In this document: one piece after another, positions 5,327 to 11,485 of the stretch
Position numbering within the stretch: the first letter of the stretch is position 1
Layout of the letters: the number at the start of each line of letters is the position of its first letter
Source: JBOFLG01 sp051657745
GTDB lineage: Bacteria; Actinomycetota; Actinomycetes; Actinomycetales; Dermatophilaceae
Length of the DNA stretch: 21,906 nucleotides
Assembly (NCBI GenBank): GCA_051657745.1
Contig: JBOFLG010000020.1
Span: forward strand, 1-21,906
Direction: 5' to 3'
The notes under the pieces: model-generated
Told to the model about the DNA's origin: nothing
Seen by the model: the letters and a program-made list of their open reading frames with translations, nothing else
Databases searched by the model: none
Position numbers and translations under genes: made by a program

Positions 5327-6534
5327 CCGCCACCGCCCGCCACCAGGTCACCGCCCGCCAGCAGCTGCCCGACCAACTGCGCGGGATGGCCCTGCTCGGC
5401 ATCGTCCTCGTGAACATGCCGTTCCTCGCGATCAGCAACGCCGGTTTCACGTCGGATGCCGGGCGCTCCACCGCAGACATCGTGACCGAGTTCATCGTGG
5501 TGGCTTTCGCGCAGGGCAAGTTCTACCTGCTGTTCTCCTTCCTCTTCGGCTACAGCCTGACACTGATGCTGCGCGCGGGAACCCTGCCACCGGGCGGGGC
5601 CGCCCGTGCCCGCGGTGACGAGGGCCTCCGGCGGTACCGGAGACGACTGCTCGGCCTGGCCACCCTGGGGCTGGCGCACGCCGTGCTCTTCTTCGTCGGC
5701 GACATCCTGCTCAGCTACGCCGTACTCGGGACGACGCTGCCCTGGTTCGTACGACGCAGTGACCGCACCGCACTGCGGGCCGCCGCCGCCGCTTTCGGCT
5801 GCGGCCTCGCGCTGCTCGCCTCGCTGGTGGTGCTGGCGGTCGCCGAGCCGAGCGACCTGGGCGGCGGGTTCGTGGCCGACTCTGCACCCATCGACCGCGC
5901 CTTCCTCGGCTCGTTCGCCGACGCTGCGTCGGCGCGTGCGACGGCACTGCCGGGCGTGCTCGTCGCCCTGGGAGTGCTCAACTGGCCCTTCGCGCTGGGC
6001 TGTTTCCTGCTCGGCCTGGTCGCCGGCCGGCGTGGACTTCTCGCCCGTCCCGCGGAGCATCGCCGGCTCTGGCGGTGGCTGCTCGTCATCGGCGCCGTCG
6101 TCGGGCTGCCGGCCGGTGTCGTCTCCGGGCTGCTCGCGGTCGACTCCGGCGCAGGGCCGGTGCAGCAGACCGTCGCCGTCGCGTTGGGGTTCGCTGCCGC
6201 CCCGCTCCTCACCGGCGGCTATGTCGCCCTCGCCGCACTGGGCACCGGCACCCGACGCCGGGGCCGGGTACTCGCGCTGGTGGCCCCGGCGGGCCGGATG
6301 TCGCTCACCGGGTACCTCGGCGAGTCGATCCTGTTGTCGGCGATCTTCTGCGGATGGGGTCTTGGCCTCTTCGGCGAGCTCGGGGCGTTCGCCGCCGCTC
6401 TCGTCGCTCTCGGGGTGTGGGCCGTCCTCGAACTGTTCGCCTCGTGGTGGCTCGCCCGGTACCGATACGGGCCATTCGAGTGGGTGCTGCGCGCCTGGAC
6501 CCAGCGCGCGTTCTCGCCACTGCGGGTGCGATGA
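5323..6534 (+). CDS. DUF418 (YeiB-like) membrane protein
   Basis: This is a 403-residue multi-spanning protein. The N-terminus LPDQLRGMALLGIVLVNMPF matches the conserved start of the DUF418/YeiB family (LRG-x-ALLGI-x-x-NM). The C-terminal DUF418 domain is seen in GRMSLTGYLGESIL and in the end RYRYGPFEWVLRAWT. About ten membrane helices are apparent. GTG 5323 overlaps the MFS stop, so the two are translationally coupled and probably act in the same process. The family is related to acyltransferase-type membrane proteins, but its reaction is generally not established; I infer only a membrane role linked to export. Confidence 0.88.
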   Translation: MTATARHQVTARQQLPDQLRGMALLGIVLVNMPFLAISNAGFTSDAGRSTADIVTEFIVVAFAQGKFYLLFSFLFGYSLTLMLRAGTLPPGGAARARGDEGLRRYRRRLLGLATLGLAHAVLFFVGDILLSYAVLGTTLPWFVRRSDRTALRAAAAAFGCGLALLASLVVLAVAEPSDLGGGFVADSAPIDRAFLGSFADAASARATALPGVLVALGVLNWPFALGCFLLGLVAGRRGLLARPAEHRRLWRWLLVIGAVVGLPAGVVSGLLAVDSGAGPVQQTVAVALGFAAAPLLTGGYVALAALGTGTRRRGRVLALVAPAGRMSLTGYLGESILLSAIFCGWGLGLFGELGAFAAALVALGVWAVLELFASWWLARYRYGPFEWVLRAWTQRAFSPLRVR

Positions 6535-6649
6535 CCCGAGCGCGCGGCTCGCCCGGACATCCACGGCCTCTCGAGCGGCATGAGCGCCAGGCCGCTACCC
6601 GGTGCGCAGCCCCCGGCACCCGGCGGACGCCAGCGCGCCAGCGTGCGGA

Positions 6650-6655
6650 TACCGT
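6650..6655 (+). promoter_or_regulatory. Candidate -10 box of the ABC exporter gene
   Basis: TACCGT fits TAnnnT and ends eight bases before the GTG at 6664, so a leaderless transcript is possible. No convincing -35 was seen. The 129-base gap after the DUF418 gene leaves room for this promoter. Confidence 0.3.
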
Positions 6656-6663
6656 GAGTTGGC

Positions 6664-8484
6664 GTGTCCGCAACCTCCACGCCCGCCATGGCCGGCCAAC
6701 CGTCCACGATCCCGTTGCGGGCGTTGTGGTCGCGCTACCGGCGATACCGGAGGCGCCTGGTGGCCGCGGTCGCCTGCTCGGCGCTCAACAAGGTGGCCGA
6801 CGTCTTCCCCGAGTTGCTCATCGGCGCGGCCGTCGATGTCGTGGTGCGTGGCGCTGACTCCGTTGTCGGAGAAGTACTCGGGGTCGACTCGCGCACCACC
6901 CAACTGGTCTGGCTCGCCGTCATCAACGGGGTCGTCTGGGTCGTCGAGTCGGCCAGCGAGTACGCGGCGGCGCTGCTCTGGCGCGGGCTGGCCCAGGGGG
7001 TTGAGCATGATCTGCGGGTCGAGGCGTACGACCACGTCCAGCACCTCGACGTCGGCTGGCACGAAAGCCGCTCGGCCGGCTCGACCCTGGCCACCCTGAA
7101 CGACGACGTCAACCAGCTGGAACGGTTCCTCGATGTCGGCGCCCCAGCGATCCTGCAGACCGTGCTCAACGTCATCCTCGTCGGGGGTGTCTTCGCCGCC
7201 TCGTCCTGGACCCTGTTCGGGTTCGCGTTCGCCCCGATCCCGGTGATCGTCGTTGGCTCACTGCTGTTCCAGCGACGGCTCGAGCCGCGCTACGCGCGAG
7301 TGCGCCAGGCTGTCGCCGATCTCTCCGGGGCGCTGTCGGCGAACCTCGGCGGCATCACCACGATCAAGGCGTTCACCGCCGAACCGCGCGAACGCGCCCG
7401 CATCGAAGCCGCGTCGTTGGCCTACCGGTCGGCCAACGAGGCGGCGATCCGCTCGTCCGCGGCGTTCGTGCCACTGGTGCGGATGGCGATCCTCGCCGGT
7501 TTCACCTGCACCCTGTTGCTCGGCGGAATCCTCACTCTCCGTGGCGAACTCGCGGTCGGCCTGTACTCGGTGCTGGTCTTCATGACCCAACGGCTGCTGT
7601 GGCCACTCACCGACGTCGCCGAGGTCCTCGACCTCTACCAGCGCGGCCGGGCGTCGACAACCCGCATCCTGCGGCTGCTCGAGGAGCCGGTGCTGGTCCT
7701 CCCCGGCGAGCACCCGCTGCCGCGCCCGGTACGCGGGGAGGTGCGGCTGCACGGCATCCGCGCTGGATACGCCGACCATCCGGACGTGCTCCGCGACATC
7801 GATCTCGTCGTACCGGCAGGGGAAACCCACGCCGTCGTCGGCCCCACCGGCAGTGGCAAGTCGACCCTGCTGCGTCTCGTGCTGCGGTTCGAAGACCCGC
7901 GCGCTGGCCGGGTCACCCTCGACGGCACCGACGTCCGAAACCTCGACTGGGAGTCGATCCGCGGCGCCATCGGCTACGTCTCGCAGGACGTCTACCTCTT
8001 CGCCGGCACGATTGCCGAGAACATCCGGTACGGCCGCCCGGACGCGACGGATGCCGAGGTGCGCCGGGCGGCCGAGCTCGCGGAGGCGGCTGGGTTCGTG
8101 GACGCCCTGCCCGCCGGGTACCAGACCGTCGTCGGTGAGCGGGGCGTCACCCTCTCCGGCGGGCAGCGGCAACGGCTCGCGCTCGCCCGGGCCCTGCTGC
8201 GCGACCCGGCCATCCTGGTGCTCGACGAGGCGACCTCCGCGGTCGACAACGAGACTGAGGCCGCGATCTCGCGGTCGCTTCGGGTGGTCACCGAGGGGCG
8301 CACGACGCTCGTGGTGGCGCATCGGTTGTCGACCATCCGGCACGCTGACCGGATCTGGGTGCTCGACGGTGGCCGGCTCACCGAGTCCGGAACCCACGAC
8401 GAACTGGTCGCCGCAGGCGGGGCGTACGCAGCGCTCTGGCGGGTGCAGACCGGCATCGTCACGGATGACGACCGCCGCACGTGA
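6664..8484 (+). CDS. ABC transporter half-exporter (permease-ATPase fusion)
   Basis: This 606-residue protein has an N-terminal type I exporter membrane domain (about residues 30-325, six helices) followed by an ATPase domain. Visible ATPase motifs are Walker A GPTGSGKST (393-401), Q-loop SQD (440-442), signature LSGGQ (497-501), Walker B ILVLDE (517-522) and switch His553 in AHRLST. All catalytic residues are intact. It should dimerise and export a lipid, peptide or drug-like molecule. GTG 6664 is the longest start; ATG 6688 is an alternative. It lies 129 bases after the MFS-DUF418 pair and may belong to the same export module. The substrate is unknown. Confidence 0.9.
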   Translation: MSATSTPAMAGQPSTIPLRALWSRYRRYRRRLVAAVACSALNKVADVFPELLIGAAVDVVVRGADSVVGEVLGVDSRTTQLVWLAVINGVVWVVESASEYAAALLWRGLAQGVEHDLRVEAYDHVQHLDVGWHESRSAGSTLATLNDDVNQLERFLDVGAPAILQTVLNVILVGGVFAASSWTLFGFAFAPIPVIVVGSLLFQRRLEPRYARVRQAVADLSGALSANLGGITTIKAFTAEPRERARIEAASLAYRSANEAAIRSSAAFVPLVRMAILAGFTCTLLLGGILTLRGELAVGLYSVLVFMTQRLLWPLTDVAEVLDLYQRGRASTTRILRLLEEPVLVLPGEHPLPRPVRGEVRLHGIRAGYADHPDVLRDIDLVVPAGETHAVVGPTGSGKSTLLRLVLRFEDPRAGRVTLDGTDVRNLDWESIRGAIGYVSQDVYLFAGTIAENIRYGRPDATDAEVRRAAELAEAAGFVDALPAGYQTVVGERGVTLSGGQRQRLALARALLRDPAILVLDEATSAVDNETEAAISRSLRVVTEGRTTLVVAHRLSTIRHADRIWVLDGGRLTESGTHDELVAAGGAYAALWRVQTGIVTDDDRRT

Positions 8485-8531
8485 CCGCGGTAAGCCAGCT
8501 CGTCCGCCGCCGGACCGTCGTTCTCGCGAGG

Positions 8532-9299
8532 TCAGGCCCGCGCCACGGCGACGGTGGTGGACGGGCACGACGTGGCCTGTCCCTGGAGCGCGGCACGCTC
8601 GGCGTCATCCGCGCTGAGGCCCCAGCGGATCTTCACCGCGACCCATTCGGCGAGGTATCGGCACCGGTCGGCTGCGGGCAGCCACTCGGCCGGATCCTGG
8701 TCGCTCTTGCTCTGATTGACGGTGTCGGTGACCCCGACGAGGGTGCGCCGGTCGCCGAGGTCGTTGGCGTAGGCCTCCCGGCGCTCGGCGGACCAGTCAC
8801 TCGCGCCGGAGCCCCATGCCTCGGCGAGCGGCACCAGATGGTCGACGTCGAGGTCGGACGCCTCGGTCCAGGAGACCCGGTCGTAGTACGAGAACCAGCG
8901 ACCGGTGTCGACGCGGCACTCCGCGGCTGAGGTATAGGAGAGTGAGGTGTCCGGTTCGGCCTCGCCGATGAGCACCTCGTGCCGGGTGTCGCGGCAGTCA
9001 CCGTCAGCGTCGCTCCAGTGCGGGAACAGGTCCCGGTCGTAGCCGGTGTTCTGCTCGCTCGCGTCGGCGACCTCGGCGATGCCCTCGGTGAGACTGCCCG
9101 AGAAGGTGTCGGATGACGCCGACGCCGGCGTGGGGACGCCGAGGGCGAGCACCGCAGCGATGACCGCTGACGGAACCGCCGCAGCCGGAGGAGCGGGCCG
9201 GCTCGGCATCCGACGGCTCGGCATCCGACGGCTCCATCTGCGGCGGTTGTCTGGGTAGCGGTCGGAACGAAGGCGACTGGTGCGCAGAGCGATTCGCAT
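8532..9299 (-). CDS. Secreted HNH-family endonuclease (DUF1524/GmrSD-C type)
   Basis: This 255-residue protein has a basic N-terminus and a hydrophobic stretch (about 40-60, AAVPSAVIAAVLALGVPTPA) ending ASA, a likely signal peptide, so it is probably secreted. The mature part has DRDLFPHWSDADGDCRDTR (89-106), then DLDVDHLVPLAEAW (149-162) with the HNH histidine in the DVDH motif (151-154). NQSKSDQDP (195-203) and WVAVKIRW follow. These are the landmarks of DUF1524 HNH proteins. Cys102, Cys128, Cys213 and Cys245 could form disulfides. ATG 9297-9299 has GGAGGA in good position. Role: extracellular DNA degradation is plausible; the true substrate is unknown. Confidence 0.87.
   Translation of the reverse strand: MRIALRTSRLRSDRYPDNRRRWSRRMPSRRMPSRPAPPAAAVPSAVIAAVLALGVPTPASASSDTFSGSLTEGIAEVADASEQNTGYDRDLFPHWSDADGDCRDTRHEVLIGEAEPDTSLSYTSAAECRVDTGRWFSYYDRVSWTEASDLDVDHLVPLAEAWGSGASDWSAERREAYANDLGDRRTLVGVTDTVNQSKSDQDPAEWLPAADRCRYLAEWVAVKIRWGLSADDAERAALQGQATSCPSTTVAVARA
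9200..9234. repeat. 15-bp tandem duplication in the HNH signal region
   Basis: GGCTCGGCATCCGAC occurs at 9200-9214 and 9215-9229, followed by a partial third copy (GGCTC, 9230-9234). It encodes the duplicated residues RMPSR in the basic N-terminal part of the secreted HNH protein. The frame is kept. Confidence 0.85.
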
Positions 9300-9517
9300 G
9301 ATCGGTGGTCCTCCGGGGTGAGGGGGCGCTAGTTGCCAGCTCCTTGCTACCGTCGTCGGCCACGCCGCGCATCCCCGGGCGGGCCGTGCACCACGCTGTT
9401 GGCCGAGTGGTCACCCCGCCGTCATGATGCGCTCGCCTCGAGCGAAACCCGGCAACCCGTGCGGCACACCACGAGCCGATGTCGTCATCCACGATGATGT
9501 CGGCGGTCCCGAACCGC

Positions 9518-9847
9518 TCAGGCACCGATCGCCGGGTCGAGGCCCAGGACGACACGCAGCGCGGCGTCCACGGTCGACAGGTCGGCAGGCGAGAGGTGAC
9601 CGACAACGGCGCCGAGGCGTTCGGCGTCGACGGCGGCAGTCTGCTCCGTCAGCACTCGGCAGGCCTGGCCTACGATCTCGATCTCCGGCCGGAACGACGC
9701 CGGGCGCGCACTGGTGGAGGTCGGCGCGACCAACCAGGTAGACAGTGGTAGCGAGTCCGACTGCACCACCACTGCGTACCGTCGGCCGCGCTGCTCACGC
9801 CCGCGCGAACCGCGAGGTGCCTTCAGTTCGTGGACGTCACCACGCAC
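9518..9847 (-). CDS. MazF/PemK-family toxin
   Basis: This is a 109-residue protein. It starts VRGDVHELKAPRGSRGREQ, then RRYAVVVQSDSLPLSTWLV, APTSTSARPASFRPEIEI, RVLTEQ and LSPADLSTVDAALRVVL, the standard strand order of PemK/MazF endoribonucleases. It differs clearly from the MazF-like protein at 134-439 and belongs to another subgroup. GTG 9845-9847 overlaps the end of the antitoxin gene, whose TGA is at 9837-9839. The usual N-terminal RGD-motif and the PTS strand are present, so it is likely active. It forms the last gene of the MFS-antitoxin-toxin run. Confidence 0.87.
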   Translation of the reverse strand: MRGDVHELKAPRGSRGREQRGRRYAVVVQSDSLPLSTWLVAPTSTSARPASFRPEIEIVGQACRVLTEQTAAVDAERLGAVVGHLSPADLSTVDAALRVVLGLDPAIGA

Positions 9848-10094
9848 GCAGCGACTCCATGTCGGCAAGAACCGCACGAGCCTCGGCGACGTCCGCACAA
9901 TCCGCCGCCAGATCCTCGGCCTCGGCCCGGAGCCGAGCGGCACGCCTGACGCGATGCGCGGTGAGGATCGCCTCGCGGATGGCGCGGGACCGGTCCCCGT
10001 CGCCGACCAACTCCGCGAGAGCCTCATCCACGGCCGAGTCAGTACGGAACCCGCCAGGCACCGGTCCGGAGCGGGTAGCCACGCCCCGGGTCAC
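9837..10094 (-). CDS. Antitoxin (RHH/MazE-like) paired with the second MazF
   Basis: This is an 85-residue protein from GTG 10094. The core is FRTDSAVDEALAELVGDGDR, then SRAIREAILTAHRVRRAARL and an acidic-helical tail RAEAEDLAADCADVAEARAV that ends ADMESLRAW. The SRAIREAI segment is the second RHH helix and the tail is the toxin-binding part. GTG 10094 overlaps the TGA of the upstream MFS gene (GTGA); GTG 10082 (VATRSG) is an alternative. No separate promoter or palindrome is seen upstream, so it may rely on read-through from the MFS gene. An internal promoter inside the MFS gene is not excluded. Confidence 0.78.
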   Translation of the reverse strand: MTRGVATRSGPVPGGFRTDSAVDEALAELVGDGDRSRAIREAILTAHRVRRAARLRAEAEDLAADCADVAEARAVLADMESLRAW

Positions 10095-11287
10095 CTGCCA
10101 GTGGCGGGGGAGGTCTCGCGGGCCCGGAACCACGGCAGCACCGCGAGCAGGGTGATGGCACCCGTGGCCGCGAAGGCCAGGCCGAAACTCCCGCGATCAA
10201 CGAGCAGGCCCGCGACGATCGGCCCCACGATGGCGCCGGCGTCGGTCGACATCTGGAACGCGGCGAGCGCCGGGCCGCCCTGGCGTTCGCGTCCGATGAC
10301 ATCGGCGACCGAGGCCTGCTGCGCCGGGTTGAGCACTCCAGCACCGACGCCGGCGACCACACAGAGCACCAGCAGCAGCGCCAGACCGGTGGCCCAGCCG
10401 GTCACGAGGGTCGCCATGCCCGACACCACCAGACCGCCGACGATGAACGGTTTGCGACCCGAGCGGTCCGACGCGCGGCCGGCCAGAGCCAGCCCGGCGG
10501 CGTTGCCGGCAGCGAAGACGGCCAAGGCCGCCGCTGCGACCCACGGCGCGTCTGCGACCAGCGCGACCGCAAACAACGGGAGGATGGCGTTACGCACCCC
10601 GAAGTTGGCCCAGCCGTTCGCGAACCCCGAGGCGACCGACGCCCGGTACGCGCTGTCCCGCCAGGCATCCCGAGCCGAGAACGCGGCGAGGACGGGCGTG
10701 CCCGCAGCCGGCTGCAGTGCGGCCTCACGGAGGAACACCGCCACCACCGCGGCCGCCACGAGGAGTGCCGCCGCGTAGATGAGAAATGGCGCCCGCAACC
10801 CCAGCCCGGACAGCAGCCCGCCGACCACCGGCCCCAGCACCCCGCCGGTGAGGAACGCCGACGCATAGGCCGACGACACCCGGGCCCGAATCGTCGGCGG
10901 CGCGAGCCGCACCAGGAGGGCCACGGCCGAGACGGTGAACAGCGTGGACCCGACTCCACCGAGCCCCCGGAACACCAAGAGCTGCCAGTACGACCCGGCG
11001 AACGCGGTGGCGCCCGTCGACACGGCGACAATCAGCAGGCCGGCGAGGTACACCCGGCGCTCACCCAGGCGGACGACGAGCCGGCCGCCGCCGGGAGCGA
11101 AGACGAGGCGGAAGAAGGCGAACACGCTCACCACCACGGATGACGCCGTCGCCCCGACATCGAAACTCTGCGCGAACTGCGGAAGCACCGGCGTGATGAG
11201 GCCGAACCCGATGGCGATCACGAACGCCGACGCCACGAGCACCCAGATCTCGCGTGGGATGCGCTCGGGCGAGTCCGCGCGACTCAT
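10091..11287 (-). CDS. MFS transporter (drug efflux-like)
   Basis: This is a 398-residue, 12-helix major facilitator protein. The first motif A is GGRLVVRLGERR (about residues 67-78) and its repeat in the second half is GRASDRSGRKPF. The helix 1 segment FVIAIGFGLITPVLPQF is typical of the Bcr/TetA-like drug efflux group. The start is ATG 11285-11287; no clear Shine-Dalgarno. Its stop overlaps a downstream antitoxin start. It lies 198 bases after the ECF fusion gene on the same strand, separated by a G-rich repeat. The substrate is unknown. Confidence 0.88.
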   Translation of the reverse strand: MSRADSPERIPREIWVLVASAFVIAIGFGLITPVLPQFAQSFDVGATASSVVVSVFAFFRLVFAPGGGRLVVRLGERRVYLAGLLIVAVSTGATAFAGSYWQLLVFRGLGGVGSTLFTVSAVALLVRLAPPTIRARVSSAYASAFLTGGVLGPVVGGLLSGLGLRAPFLIYAAALLVAAAVVAVFLREAALQPAAGTPVLAAFSARDAWRDSAYRASVASGFANGWANFGVRNAILPLFAVALVADAPWVAAAALAVFAAGNAAGLALAGRASDRSGRKPFIVGGLVVSGMATLVTGWATGLALLLVLCVVAGVGAGVLNPAQQASVADVIGRERQGGPALAAFQMSTDAGAIVGPIVAGLLVDRGSFGLAFAATGAITLLAVLPWFRARETSPATGR

Positions 11288-11404
11288 CGGGGACGAACCG
11301 ATAGTGCCGGCGCCGTGCGGATCAGCAGCAGCCTGGGCGTCATCGGGTTGGGGCGCACAACGTGCCAGTATGCCGCCCAGCGGCGACGCTGCCGTCGCCC
11401 CTGG

Positions 11405-11482
11405 CCTGGGCCCCGGCGGCTGGCCCTCGCCCTCGCTCCCGCCCTCGCCTGGGCCCCGGCGGCTGGCCCTCGCCCTCGCCCT
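11405..11482 (-). repeat. 31-bp direct repeats forming a G-rich tract after the ECF fusion gene
   Basis: A perfect 31-bp repeat (11405-11435 and 11448-11478, period 43 bp) fills the gap after the stop of the ECF gene. On the minus (mRNA) strand it gives GGGCGAGGGCGAGGG followed nine bases later by GGGG, a pattern able to form a G-quadruplex, starting a few bases beyond the stop codon. It may mark the transcript end or slow the polymerase. Direct evidence of folding is not available. Confidence 0.7.
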
Positions 11483-11485
11483 CGC

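Noticed and set aside
9300..9517. Coding potential after the second MazF (minus frame with GTADIIVDDDIGSW)
   Set aside because: The stretch is short, has no start or recognised domain and continues antisense into neighbouring genes. It might be a degraded gene but cannot be supported. The CGCTCG/CGAGCG hairpin here lacks a T-run in the right orientation.
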